Part shown: positions 51,729 through 60,316 of the stretch, piece after piece
Layout of the letters: every line of letters starts with the position of its first letter
Position numbering within the stretch: position 1 is the stretch's first letter
Source of the DNA: Microbacterium sp. MYb66
Lineage (GTDB): Bacteria; Actinomycetota; Actinomycetes; Actinomycetales; Microbacteriaceae
DNA length: 64,000 nt
Reading direction: 5' to 3'
Assembly (NCBI RefSeq): GCF_002979435.1
Contig: NZ_PCOV01000001.1
Coordinates: forward strand, 124,001 to 188,000
The notes under the pieces: generated by a model
What the model saw: the letters and a program-made list of their open reading frames with translations, nothing else
Told to the model about the DNA's origin: nothing
The model's database searches: none
Made by a program: the position numbers and the translations under genes

Positions 51729-52916
51729 TCAGGCCCGCTCCGCCGCATCGCCGCCCGACGTCTCGATGACGTCGACTACTCGGGCGGCGACGGCCGCGAG
51801 GGAGTGGCCGGCCGCGGTCCATTCGGCGACCCGGCGGCGCTCCGGGGTGGTGAGCGGGTCCGCCGCCAGCGTCGCCATCGCGGCGGCGACGGACACGGCA
51901 TCGTATGTGCTGACGATCCCGCCGCGGACCTCCTCGTTCGCGCCTTCCAGGAATGCGGCCGTGGGGCCGCTCTCCGGTCCGACGAAGATCACGGGGCAGC
52001 CTGCCGCCATCGACGAGTACGCCTTGGTGGCGAACGCGTATTCGTATCCGGTGTCGGGGAGCTGGGTGGCCAGTGTCGCCACCGCCCGGTGGAGGTGGGG
52101 GACGAGCTCGGTGCTCGGCATGGTCTCGAGGAACTCGACGGTGGTGTCGACACCCAGCTCCTGCGCCCGTCGCTCGAGGGCATCCCGCTCGCTGCCGTTG
52201 CCGATGAACCGCAGGACGTAGCCGGGATTCGTCCGGCTGAACTCCGCGAACCCGTCCACGATGATCTCCGCGCCATGCCAGTGCGAGAACGTCCCTGCAT
52301 ACAGGAAGACGCGCTCGGTCGGCACGTCCTCCTCCGCCGGAGGGAGGAACGCGGAGGTGTCGGCGCCGAAACCCGTCACGACGACCGGTCGGGCGATGCC
52401 GAGGGCGGCGATGCGGTCCAGGACACCCTGCGAGACGGTGACGATGGCACGCGCTCCGCGCATCGCGAAGCGCTCCGTCGTCTGCAGCACACGGAGCACG
52501 AGCCGTGACGAGGTCACCTGCTCCGCGGCATCCGACCAGACGTCCGCGGCGTCGTAGACGTACGGGATGCGGCGCAGTGCGCACACCACGCGGACGACGA
52601 ATCCGGTCGTGGGCGGCGGCTCCATGAACACCACGTCCGGCCGACGGAGGAACAGCAGTCGGAAGAACAGCGGCACGTCGAAGCTGAGGTACGGGAGGTA
52701 GCCCCGCACATACCCGCTGCGGTCGCGCAGGACCGGAGCCATCCGCACGTCTTCGGCAGGTTTTCCCACGTCGAGGCCGTGCGGTGGGCGCACCGTGAGA
52801 ACGGTGACCTGGTGCCCGCGGGCCACGGCGTCGTCGGCGACAGCGCCGAGGAAGGAGGACGCGGCGGACGGTTCGGGACGGTAGATACGAGAGACGATCG
52901 CTATGCGCATGCTCAT
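51729..52916 (-). CDS. GT4 glycosyltransferase (WbuB-like)
   Basis: 395 aa GT-B enzyme. N-terminus MRIAIVSRIYRPEPSAASSF, DVVFMEPPPTTG, YVYDAADVWSD; C-terminal domain VFLYAGTFSHWHGAEIIVDGF and ATKAYSSMAAGCPVIFVGPESG. This arrangement is that of WbuB/CapM-type transferases acting on lipid-linked intermediates, often with FucNAc or GlcNAc. ATG 52916 overlaps the upstream gene stop (ATGA), and it sits inside a four-gene minus-strand operon between members of the NxxGQ family. Confidence 0.82.
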   Translation of the reverse strand: MSMRIAIVSRIYRPEPSAASSFLGAVADDAVARGHQVTVLTVRPPHGLDVGKPAEDVRMAPVLRDRSGYVRGYLPYLSFDVPLFFRLLFLRRPDVVFMEPPPTTGFVVRVVCALRRIPYVYDAADVWSDAAEQVTSSRLVLRVLQTTERFAMRGARAIVTVSQGVLDRIAALGIARPVVVTGFGADTSAFLPPAEEDVPTERVFLYAGTFSHWHGAEIIVDGFAEFSRTNPGYVLRFIGNGSERDALERRAQELGVDTTVEFLETMPSTELVPHLHRAVATLATQLPDTGYEYAFATKAYSSMAAGCPVIFVGPESGPTAAFLEGANEEVRGGIVSTYDAVSVAAAMATLAADPLTTPERRRVAEWTAAGHSLAAVAARVVDVIETSGGDAAERA

Positions 52917-54088
52917 ACCGCGAGGAAGTGCTTCATCAACTGGTCGCGCGAGAAATCGCCGTTGTGCAGACGAGCCACGAAGTCCCTCCCGGTGCGCGCC
53001 ATCGCACGGTACTCCTCGCGCCGCGCGACGATGTCGCGGAGCACCTGCTCGAGGGTGCCGGGCGTCGTGTCCGGGATCGGCAGGGGCATGCCGGCGTGGG
53101 CCTCGACCTCGCGGCGGACCTGATCGGTGACGTGGGCGAGGACGACCCGCCCCGAGGTCATGCTCTCGCAGGCGGCGACTCCGTAGTCGCCGATCCGGAA
53201 CTGATCGAGGACCACGTCAGCCGACGCCATCACCGCAGGCATCTCGTGGTTCGGGACGCGGTCGAGCTGGATGAACTCGATGAGGCCCTCGTCGTGGAGC
53301 CGCTGGGCGGTCGGCACGATCAGGGGCGTCCCCTTGACGTGCGGATTCGTGGGACCGTGGATGACGCGGATGCGGTCGCGCTCGAGCAGGGGCTCGTCGT
53401 TGATCCACTGCTGCTGATCGATCACGACACCGAGGAAGTGCGCCTGAGGCAGATCGACGAGCAGCCCCGCGGTCGAGACGAACGTCGGCACGTCGAGATC
53501 GGCGATCGCCTGCAGGTTCGCGGCCACGGCCTTCTCGGCGAGCTCGGCGGGGATCCAGTCGTCGCTGTCGGTGAAGGGCGACCACGGCGTCGACTCGAGA
53601 TGCGTCGACGGCAGCCGTACTTCGTTCCCGTGGCCGACGATGCCGACGCGCACGCCGCGCTCCTGCAGCAGCGCGGTCTGGCGCCGCAGATCGCCGGAGA
53701 ACATCCCTCCGAGGATCGGGAAGCACGCTTCGATCAGCACGTGCGTGTAGTTCTCGGTGATCGCGTCGAGCATCGCACCCTGCCACGCGCGCGAGTGCTC
53801 GGCGGTACGCCAGCTGACGGTGTAGTCCGCGGGGTACTGCAGGAGGTTGTTGCCCGCATGCACGTAGTTGACGGCGGAGACGACGCCGCTGGTCTCGGCG
53901 GCCCGCGACCACCGGTATCCCTGACCGGCGTAGTTCACGGGGCCGACGAGCATACGAGTGGGGCGGCTGAGGTCGGGGACCGGGGGAGGGGGCGGTGTCA
54001 CGCCCTGCACCCGGTCGACCGTCGAGGCGATCGCATCCTGGACAGGTTTGGGGACGAGTTTCCAGACGGCTTCAACGCGCGGGTGCAT
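52913..54088 (-). CDS. N(Y/S)(A/S)GQ-family glycosyltransferase, member 2
   Basis: 391 aa. Signature blocks: VGPVNYAGQGYRWSRAAE, YTHVLIEACFP, VGHGNEVRLP, PTFVSTAGLLVDLP, HVKGTPLIVP and VLDQFRIGDYGVAACESMTSGRVV. The HGTD motif of its relatives is HGNE here, perhaps a different specificity. It overlaps the upstream member 3 by 17 nt and the downstream GT4 gene by 4 nt, so all are translated from one operon. Confidence 0.75.
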   Translation of the reverse strand: MHPRVEAVWKLVPKPVQDAIASTVDRVQGVTPPPPPVPDLSRPTRMLVGPVNYAGQGYRWSRAAETSGVVSAVNYVHAGNNLLQYPADYTVSWRTAEHSRAWQGAMLDAITENYTHVLIEACFPILGGMFSGDLRRQTALLQERGVRVGIVGHGNEVRLPSTHLESTPWSPFTDSDDWIPAELAEKAVAANLQAIADLDVPTFVSTAGLLVDLPQAHFLGVVIDQQQWINDEPLLERDRIRVIHGPTNPHVKGTPLIVPTAQRLHDEGLIEFIQLDRVPNHEMPAVMASADVVLDQFRIGDYGVAACESMTSGRVVLAHVTDQVRREVEAHAGMPLPIPDTTPGTLEQVLRDIVARREEYRAMARTGRDFVARLHNGDFSRDQLMKHFLAV

Positions 54089-55307
54089 CGGCTTCTTCCT
54101 GTTCCGTTCCTGGCCGAGGGAGCATCAGCCACGCCTCGTCGAGGACCTCGGCGGACCGTCGACCGTCGTGGACGGCGCGGACGAAAGCATCGCCCGGCGA
54201 GCGGAGGTCTTCGAGGTCTTCCCGAGCGGCGAGCTCTCGGAGGACGTGTTCGATCGTATCGGGCGTGGCCTCGACGATCGGCGGGTTCATCCCCGTCGCG
54301 CTCCTGACGGCGTCCCGGACCCGATCGCTGAGGTGTCCGACGACGATGCACCCTGAGGCGAGCGCCTCGCAGGCGGCGACGCCGTAGGAGCCGATCCTGA
54401 GCTGATCGATCAGCACATCCGCCGTCGCGAACCGCTCCGGCATCTGCGACGTCGGCACGCCCTGGATGATGTCCAGTTCGATGACGCCCTCCGCCTCCAG
54501 GCGTTCCAGCGTGCTCCGGATCAGGTGCGTGCCCTTGATGACCGACACCGACGGTGCGTGGGCGACGCGCAGTCGACGGCCGGGACCGCGGGCGCTGCGG
54601 GGACGCTCCCACCTTCCGATGTCGACGGCGACCGGGCACCAGACCGCGGTCGGCAGGTCCTCGAGAAGGTCGGGGGTGGACACGAAGACGGGGCGTCCGC
54701 TGCGCTCCAGGAAGGCGATGTTCCGGGCTGCGAGGACCTCGTCGCGCGCCGCGTAGATCTCCGGGTCCGCGTAGTGGGACCACGGGTTGTCGCGCTGATG
54801 GCGTGAGGGCAGACGAACATCTGTGCCGTGCGCGAGGAAGGCGACATCGACACCGCCCCGCTCGAGCGCTTCCACCTGGGCGGCGACGGAACGTCCGAAC
54901 AGGCGGCCGAACGGGGGCTCCTCGGCTTCGACAAGGACGTGCGTCGCGGTCAGGGCCGCCTGGAGCTGCGCCCGTTGCCAGGCGGTGTCGTTGTGATAGG
55001 TCGGCACCGGAACGATGAGGTCGGCGGGGTAGTCGAAGCCGCCGGGGACCTCGACGGCCATGTTGCGAGCCGAGATTCGGGGTGAGAGGTGCTCGAGTGC
55101 CCGAGCCCAGGCGAAGGCCTGGCCGGAGTAGTTGACCGGTGCGATCAGTACCCGGGTGGGACGCTCGTCGAAGACGCTCACGCCCACGGAGCCGGGGACG
55201 GGTCTGCCGTAACGACGAGCCGCGAGCCGACCGATCGGACTCATCGGGGAGTCGGCGATCCCGTCGATCACGGCGTTCACCCACCGAGGGATTCTGTTCC
55301 GGTTCAC
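54072..55307 (-). CDS. N(Y/S)(A/S)GQ-family glycosyltransferase, member 3
   Basis: 411 aa. Signature blocks: IAPVNYSGQAFAWARALE, THVLVEAEEPPFGRLFGR, LAHGTDVRLP, PVFVSTPDLLEDLP, VIKGTHLI and LIDQLRIGSYGVAACEALASGCIV. It is closest to member 1 (shared PxFGRLFGR). First gene of the minus-strand operon 55307-50507; GTG 55307 with GGAG about 14 nt upstream is a weak start, but no other in-frame start fits. Confidence 0.75.
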   Translation of the reverse strand: MNRNRIPRWVNAVIDGIADSPMSPIGRLAARRYGRPVPGSVGVSVFDERPTRVLIAPVNYSGQAFAWARALEHLSPRISARNMAVEVPGGFDYPADLIVPVPTYHNDTAWQRAQLQAALTATHVLVEAEEPPFGRLFGRSVAAQVEALERGGVDVAFLAHGTDVRLPSRHQRDNPWSHYADPEIYAARDEVLAARNIAFLERSGRPVFVSTPDLLEDLPTAVWCPVAVDIGRWERPRSARGPGRRLRVAHAPSVSVIKGTHLIRSTLERLEAEGVIELDIIQGVPTSQMPERFATADVLIDQLRIGSYGVAACEALASGCIVVGHLSDRVRDAVRSATGMNPPIVEATPDTIEHVLRELAAREDLEDLRSPGDAFVRAVHDGRRSAEVLDEAWLMLPRPGTEQEEADAPAR

Positions 55308-55390
55308 GTCGTGCGTGCATTCTCCAGAGGACAGGAAATCATCTCGCCATCATACCGAGGCGCCTGAACAGGAGGTGAGCGACAGCCGAC

Positions 55391-55396
55391 TATCAT
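55391..55396 (+). promoter_or_regulatory. probable -10 of the NodB-like gene
   Basis: TATCAT lies 58 nt before ATG 55455. If used, the mRNA has a leader of about 50 nt containing a short GC-rich inverted repeat (CGGTCCCG with CGGGACCG). Confidence 0.4.
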
Positions 55397-55454
55397 TGAC
55401 GGGGTTGCCGCGGTCCCGTTCCGATGGACCGGGACCGATTGGAACGGTGGACCG

Positions 55455-56129
55455 ATGACCTCCTCAGACCCGGGCAAGAAGGGCTTCTCGCTCAAGGACT
55501 ATGCGGAGACGCTGCACGCCTATCTCGACAGCGGCTATGCGGTCACCAGCTTCGAGCACTACCTCGACGCGCCGCAGGAGAAGCACCTGATCCTCCGGCA
55601 CGACATCGACAACAGCATCGAGCAGGCCATGCGCGTCGCGCGGGTGGATGCCGAGGCCGGCTGCACCTCGAGCATCTTCCTGCGGGTGCACGCCCGCGGG
55701 TACAGCCTGATGAGCCTGCCCTCCCTCATGATGATCCGCGAGATGGAGGAGCTCGGGCACGAGGTGCAGCTCCACCTCGAGGGGGGTATCTGCGAGGTCC
55801 TCGGAGGAGACAACTTCGAGTGGGCCGAGCGCCAGCGCACGGTCTTCGAGACCGCGGTCGGCCGTCCGGTCGGAGGCTTCAGCCTGCACGAGCCCGCACG
55901 CCTCGGCGGCTTCGAGTTCGCGGCGGAACTGCTCGATCGCTGGTCCGACACGGTGCGCTACCACGCCTACGAGCCGCGGTTCATGATGCCCAACATCAAG
56001 TACCTGAGCGACAGCAGCGGCAACTGGCGCGAGGGGCACTTCGCCGAGTGGGTCGACAAGGAGCCGGTGATCCAGGTGCTCACGCACCCCTTCTGGTGGT
56101 TCGAGAAGGTGCCGGCCGAGAACTACTGA
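55455..56129 (+). CDS. NodB-like polysaccharide deacetylase-fold protein
   Basis: 224 aa. LRHDIDNS (H49, D50, D52) and GHEVQLH (102-108) match the metal-binding and catalytic motifs of NodB/CE4 deacetylases. There is no signal peptide or membrane helix, so it acts in the cytoplasm, unlike peptidoglycan deacetylases; a precursor or nucleotide-/lipid-linked sugar is a plausible substrate. Convergent with the LpxD-like gene with an 18-nt gap. Deacetylation followed by re-acylation by LpxD would fit, but is inference. Confidence 0.72.
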   Translation: MTSSDPGKKGFSLKDYAETLHAYLDSGYAVTSFEHYLDAPQEKHLILRHDIDNSIEQAMRVARVDAEAGCTSSIFLRVHARGYSLMSLPSLMMIREMEELGHEVQLHLEGGICEVLGGDNFEWAERQRTVFETAVGRPVGGFSLHEPARLGGFEFAAELLDRWSDTVRYHAYEPRFMMPNIKYLSDSSGNWREGHFAEWVDKEPVIQVLTHPFWWFEKVPAENY

Positions 56130-56147
56130 CGGACCACCGCGCTCGGC

Positions 56148-57053
56148 TCAGCGCTTGTTGTCGCCGAGTCGGCGTGCCGGGTTGCCGATGCGGATCTCGT
56201 CGGCGGGGACCGACTTCACGGCGACCGCGCCGATGCCCAGCAGCGAGTTGCGCCCGAGCGTCACCCCTTGGATGACCGAGGCGTTCGGACCGATCCACGC
56301 GTCGTCGTCGATCACGACGCTCCCCGAGATCTCGGCGCAGGCGGTGATGATCACGTTGCGCCCGATCCGGCAGTTGTGGGCGACGTGCACGTGATCGTCG
56401 ATCTTGGTGTGATCGCCCACGCGAGTGGGGGAGATGGTGCCGGAGCATACGGTCGTGAAGTTCCCGACTTCGACGTGATCCTCGATGATCACGGACCCGA
56501 CGTGTGGGATGCGGATGTTGTCACCGTCGGCGTCGCGCTCCATGCCGAACCCCTCCTCGCCGATGACGGCATGGCTCTTGATCAGCGCGTGCGCGCCGAT
56601 GCGCACGTCATGACCGATCACGACGTGGTCCCGGATCTCGGCGCCCTCGGCGACGACCGCACCGGCGCGGATCACGGTGTATTCGCCGACATGGGCGCCC
56701 GGGTGCACCTGTGCCCCGGGATCGACGCGGGCGGTCGCGGCGACGCCGGGGACCGGTCGGCGGGCGAAGTGCGCCGCGACCACCTGGGCGAAGGCGGCGC
56801 GGGCGTTCTGCACGAGGATCGCGGTGCCGACGATGCCCTCGGTGGCGAGGGTGTCCGGTGCGAGCAGGATCGCGCCGGCACGGATCGCGTCGGCCGCCGC
56901 GTCGGCGTGCGCCACGGGATCGACCACGAACGTCAGGTCGCCCTCCGCGGCCTCGCCGAGGGGAGCGAGCCCGGTCACCGCACGGTCGGAACCGGCGAGG
57001 ACGGCGGAGAGCTCTTCGGCGATGACGGCAGCTGTGACCTGTGACGCGTTCAT
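56148..57053 (-). CDS. LpxD-like N-acyltransferase
   Basis: 301 aa. An N-terminal LpxD-type uridine-binding domain (about 20-100) precedes a left-handed beta-helix with IGEEGFG, IPHVGSVIIEDHVEVG and HVHVAHNCRIG; His226 matches the catalytic His of E. coli LpxD (QIAHNV). LpxD transfers 3-hydroxyacyl from ACP to a UDP-glucosamine derivative. Lipid A does not exist here, so the target is probably an amino sugar of a glycan. ATG 57053 lies six bases after TAGGGT; 66 bp separate it from the divergent ACP start. NeuD-type acetyltransferase is the alternative. Confidence 0.8.
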   Translation of the reverse strand: MNASQVTAAVIAEELSAVLAGSDRAVTGLAPLGEAAEGDLTFVVDPVAHADAAADAIRAGAILLAPDTLATEGIVGTAILVQNARAAFAQVVAAHFARRPVPGVAATARVDPGAQVHPGAHVGEYTVIRAGAVVAEGAEIRDHVVIGHDVRIGAHALIKSHAVIGEEGFGMERDADGDNIRIPHVGSVIIEDHVEVGNFTTVCSGTISPTRVGDHTKIDDHVHVAHNCRIGRNVIITACAEISGSVVIDDDAWIGPNASVIQGVTLGRNSLLGIGAVAVKSVPADEIRIGNPARRLGDNKR

Positions 57054-57059
57054 CCTCCG

Positions 57060-57065
57060 ACCCTA
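57060..57065 (-). promoter_or_regulatory. -10-like hexamer TAGGGT for the LpxD-like gene
   Basis: TAGGGT, six bases, ATG 57053 on the minus strand. Together with the hexamer for the ACP gene it forms a compact divergent promoter pair. Confidence 0.5.
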
Positions 57066-57107
57066 CTGCGACCGGCGCGGGAGATCGGGCCCCAGGAGGG
57101 GAGCGGA

Positions 57108-57113
57108 TATGAT
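57108..57113 (+). promoter_or_regulatory. -10-like hexamer TATGAT for the ACP gene
   Basis: TATGAT, close to the consensus TATAAT, then six bases and ATG 57120. Leaderless start for the ACP-SDR unit. Confidence 0.55.
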
Positions 57114-57119
57114 CGAGCC

Positions 57120-57344
57120 ATGGATGAGAAGGCGTTCCTTGAACTGGTGGCGGAAATTCTCGAGGTAGAGGTCGACGACGTCGCCCTCACGGATGAGCTC
57201 GACGCGGTCGGCTGGGATTCCCTCGCCAACATCAGCTTCATCGCCGAGGTCGACGAGGCGGTCGGTGTGACCATCGACGCCGACGAGCTCGCGAAGGCGA
57301 AGACCGTCGCAGACCTGCACGCCCTCACCCGTGCCGGTGCCTGA
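57120..57344 (+). CDS. acyl carrier protein
   Basis: 74 aa acidic helical protein. Ser34 in GWDSLANI is the phosphopantetheine attachment site (DSL). It is separate from the housekeeping fatty-acid locus and sits with KASIII, SDR and LpxD-like genes, so it is probably dedicated to making one acyl chain for the glycan. Its stop lies 14 nt inside the SDR gene. Confidence 0.9.
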   Translation: MDEKAFLELVAEILEVEVDDVALTDELDAVGWDSLANISFIAEVDEAVGVTIDADELAKAKTVADLHALTRAGA

Positions 57345-58104
57345 CCGGGACGACTACCTGAACCTCGGCGGCCGTGCCGTCGTGGTCACGGGTGCCACAT
57401 CCGGCATCGGACGACAGACGGCCGTGGCGCTCAGTCGCCAGGGAGCGCGCGTCGCGCTGATCGGGCGTCGTGAGACCGAACTCGCTCAGACGCGCGCTCT
57501 CCTCGCGGGCGACGGCCATCTCGTCGCCGCGTACGATCTGACCGAACACGCGGGCGTCTCTTCGCTGATCCGCGGAATCGCGGCCGAGCTCGGTCCGCTC
57601 GACGGACTCGTGCACGCTGCGGGAATCCATGCCACGGCGCCCCTGCGCATCGCGACGGCGGAGCAGACTTCCGCACTCTTCGACCTCAATGTCACCAGTG
57701 CGCTCATGCTGGCGAAGGCGTTCCGGCACCCGAAGGTGCGCGCGGAGACGTCGAGCATCGTCCTGCTGTCCTCCGCCGTGGGCCTCGTCGGCGAGGCCGG
57801 CGTGAGCGCCTACGCCGCCAGCAAGGCGGCGGTCGCGTCGCTCGGCAAGTCCCTCGCGCTGGAACTCGCCCGTGAGGGGATCCGCGTGAACAGCATCGCC
57901 GCGGGCATCGTCGAGACTGCGCTCACCGAAAGGCTGAGGTCGTCCGTCGGCGCCGCGGCCTGGGACGAGATCGGGGCGGCGCATCCGCTGGGTCTCGGCA
58001 CCGTCGACGATGTGGCCGGCGCCGCCCTCTACCTGCTCTCGCCCGTGTCACGGTGGGTCACCGGCTCGGTCATGGTCGTCGACGGCGGGTACACCGCGAG
58101 ATGA
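57331..58104 (+). CDS. short-chain dehydrogenase/reductase, FabG-like
   Basis: 257 aa. TGATSGIG cofactor motif (about 20-27), HAAG, Ser147, and Tyr161/Lys165 in YAASK; the C-terminal TGSVMVVDGGYTAR is typical of FabG-type SDRs. Likely reduces a 3-ketoacyl group on the adjacent ACP. GTG 57331 overlaps the ACP stop; a second in-frame GTG (57337) is equally possible. Confidence 0.85.
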   Translation: MPVPDRDDYLNLGGRAVVVTGATSGIGRQTAVALSRQGARVALIGRRETELAQTRALLAGDGHLVAAYDLTEHAGVSSLIRGIAAELGPLDGLVHAAGIHATAPLRIATAEQTSALFDLNVTSALMLAKAFRHPKVRAETSSIVLLSSAVGLVGEAGVSAYAASKAAVASLGKSLALELAREGIRVNSIAAGIVETALTERLRSSVGAAAWDEIGAAHPLGLGTVDDVAGAALYLLSPVSRWVTGSVMVVDGGYTAR

Positions 58105-58118
58105 CGCGGGGCGGCCCC

Positions 58119-58124
58119 TAGACT
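58119..58124 (+). promoter_or_regulatory. -10-like hexamer TAGACT for the KASIII gene
   Basis: TAGACT, six bases, ATG 58131. The KASIII gene thus has its own leaderless-type start 26 nt after the SDR stop. Confidence 0.5.
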
Positions 58125-58130
58125 TGACGC

Positions 58131-59138
58131 ATGGGTGCCCGTATCGCAGCAGTCGACTACTACCTGCCGGAGACCGTCCTCACGAACGAGGACCTGTCCG
58201 CCGAATTCCCGGAATGGAGCGTCGAGAAGATCTCCGGCAAGACCGGGATCGACCGGCGTCACATCTCCGGTCCGGACGAGTTCTCGTCCGATCTCGCCAT
58301 CGCCGCGGGCCGGCGTCTGTTCGAGCGCGAGGGGATCGATCCGCAGAGCATCGACTACGTGATCCTCTGCACGCAGAGCCCCGACTACTACCTTCCGTCG
58401 ACCGCGTGCATCGTGCAGGACGCCCTCGGCATCCCGACCTCAGCCGGCGCGACGGACATCACGCTCGGATGCTCCGGATACGTCTACGCCCTCGGGCTGG
58501 CCAAGGGTCTCATCGAGTCGGGTCAGGCGCAGAACGTGCTGGTCGTGACCGCTGACACCTACACGAAGTTCATCAACCCCGCCGACAAGTCGGTGCGCAC
58601 GATCTTCGGTGACGGCGCGGCGGCGACTCTGGTGACCGACGACGGCGCGGACTCGGCGATCACGGCGATGACCTACGGCACCGACGGGTCGGGCGGCAAG
58701 AGCCTCATCGTCCCCAACGGCGGGCTCCGCTCGGGCGCAGGGCTGCAGCCCAAGGCCGACACCGCCACGCGGGAGCTCGTGGCCTCCGGGTACGACCTCT
58801 ACATGGACGGCCCCGACATCTTCAACTTCACGCTACGGGTCGTGCCGGAGACGGTCGAGCAGATCCTGGCGAAGGCGCAGCTCGAACGCGACGACATCGA
58901 CCTCTTCGTCTTCCACCAGGCCAACGCGTTCATGCTCGAGCACCTTCGCAAGAAGCTCGGAGTCCCGACCGACCGGTTCTTCGTCTCCCTCGCCGAGTCG
59001 GGGAACACCGTGTCCTCGACGATCCCGATCGCTCTCGCCGATGCCGAGCGACAGGGCAAGCTCGTCACGGGCATGCGCGTGATGCTCCTCGGCTTCGGCG
59101 TCGGTCTCTCGTGGGGTGGACTGGTCGCGACGTGGTGA
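58131..59138 (+). CDS. beta-ketoacyl-ACP synthase III family protein (FabH-like)
   Basis: 335 aa thiolase-fold enzyme with the complete Cys-His-Asn triad: C114 in LGCSGYVYAL, H262 in FHQANAF and N292 in SGNTVSS. KASIII condenses an acyl-CoA starter with malonyl-ACP; with acetyl-CoA it yields acetoacetyl-ACP, which the neighbouring SDR could reduce to 3-hydroxybutyryl-ACP. Branched or longer starters cannot be excluded, and some KASIII relatives act as acyltransferases. The stop overlaps the next glycosyltransferase start (GTGA), tying acyl synthesis to glycan assembly. Confidence 0.88.
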   Translation: MGARIAAVDYYLPETVLTNEDLSAEFPEWSVEKISGKTGIDRRHISGPDEFSSDLAIAAGRRLFEREGIDPQSIDYVILCTQSPDYYLPSTACIVQDALGIPTSAGATDITLGCSGYVYALGLAKGLIESGQAQNVLVVTADTYTKFINPADKSVRTIFGDGAAATLVTDDGADSAITAMTYGTDGSGGKSLIVPNGGLRSGAGLQPKADTATRELVASGYDLYMDGPDIFNFTLRVVPETVEQILAKAQLERDDIDLFVFHQANAFMLEHLRKKLGVPTDRFFVSLAESGNTVSSTIPIALADAERQGKLVTGMRVMLLGFGVGLSWGGLVATW

Positions 59139-60316
59139 GTGCGAACGACGCGCCCGAGGCCGCCCGCCCGACCCTCCTGATCCTCTCCTTCGTCCCGATC
59201 GACGGAGACCCGCGTGTCATCAAGCAGGTGCGCCGGTTCGTCGACGAGTACGACGTGACGACCTGCTCGCCCGGACCCTCGCCGCACCCCGGCGTCACCC
59301 ACATCGAGATCCGCGGTGATCACACCCCGCCGCGCGGGATCGGGACCAGGATCCTCGACGAGGTCGCCCTGCGCACCGAGTGGTTCCGACGGATGTACTT
59401 CCAGAGCCCCGGCGTCATCGAGACGATCCACCTGCTCCAGGGACGCCGTTTCGACGCGGTGATCGCGAACGACGCCGAGACGGTGGGGGTCGCCTGTCGT
59501 CTCTTCGGCGCCGACCGGGTGCATGCCGACCTGCACGAGTTCTTCCCCGACATGGGCTTCGAGGACTCCACGATGGGGAAGCGGCATCAGCGCTACTGGA
59601 CCTGGATGACGAAGGAGCTCGTGTCGCCGGCGGTGTCGTCGACGACCGTGGGCGCCTCCATCGCAGCGCGCTATCACGAGTACGGCCTGCGCCCCGGTGT
59701 CGTCACCAACTCCACGCATCTGCGAGATCTGCCGTATCGCCCCGTGGGCTCGACGATCCGCCTGGTGCACAGCGGGAACCCCTTCCACGAGCGCAGCCTC
59801 GAGGAGATCATGCGCGCCGTCGCCGCGTCTCCGGTCGATGTGAGCTTCGACCTCTACCTCACGTGGCATCCCGAGAAGGACCGCGCACGATTCGTCGAGA
59901 TCGCGGAAGAGCTCGGCCCACGGATCACGGTGCACGATCCCGTGCCTCAGTCGATCCTGATCGAGACGCTGAACGAGTACGACCTCGGCATCCACATCCT
60001 GCAGCCGGTGAGCACGAACAACGTGATGGCGCTGCCGAACAAGTTCTTCGACTACGTCCAGGCCCGACTGGGAATCATCGTCGGCCCCTCGGTCGAGATG
60101 GCGAAGATCGTCCGCGAACACGGACTCGGCGTCGTCACGGACGGCTTCGACGAGAAGGCCATCGCCCGAACCGTCGACGCGCTCACCCCGGAGCGGGTGA
60201 ACGAGTTCAAGCAGGCGGCGATGCAATCGGCCGAAGCACTCTCCGCCGAGCGGCAGGTCGAGGTGTGGGCGGACGCGGTGCGCGAGATCGTCCGGCGGAC
60301 CCGCGATGCCGGCTGA
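59135..60316 (+). CDS. GT4-like glycosyltransferase
   Basis: 393 aa GT-B protein. N-terminal LLILSFVPIDGDPRVIKQVR, VIANDAETVGVA, HADLHEFFPD; C-terminal IRLVHSGNPFHERSLEEIM and MALPNKFFDYVQARLGIIV with the Glu-containing nucleotide-sugar loop altered. GTG 59135 overlaps the KASIII stop; an in-frame upstream ATG lies inside that gene. It overlaps the following glycosyltransferase by 11 nt. Sugar unknown. Confidence 0.8.
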   Translation: MSANDAPEAARPTLLILSFVPIDGDPRVIKQVRRFVDEYDVTTCSPGPSPHPGVTHIEIRGDHTPPRGIGTRILDEVALRTEWFRRMYFQSPGVIETIHLLQGRRFDAVIANDAETVGVACRLFGADRVHADLHEFFPDMGFEDSTMGKRHQRYWTWMTKELVSPAVSSTTVGASIAARYHEYGLRPGVVTNSTHLRDLPYRPVGSTIRLVHSGNPFHERSLEEIMRAVAASPVDVSFDLYLTWHPEKDRARFVEIAEELGPRITVHDPVPQSILIETLNEYDLGIHILQPVSTNNVMALPNKFFDYVQARLGIIVGPSVEMAKIVREHGLGVVTDGFDEKAIARTVDALTPERVNEFKQAAMQSAEALSAERQVEVWADAVREIVRRTRDAG

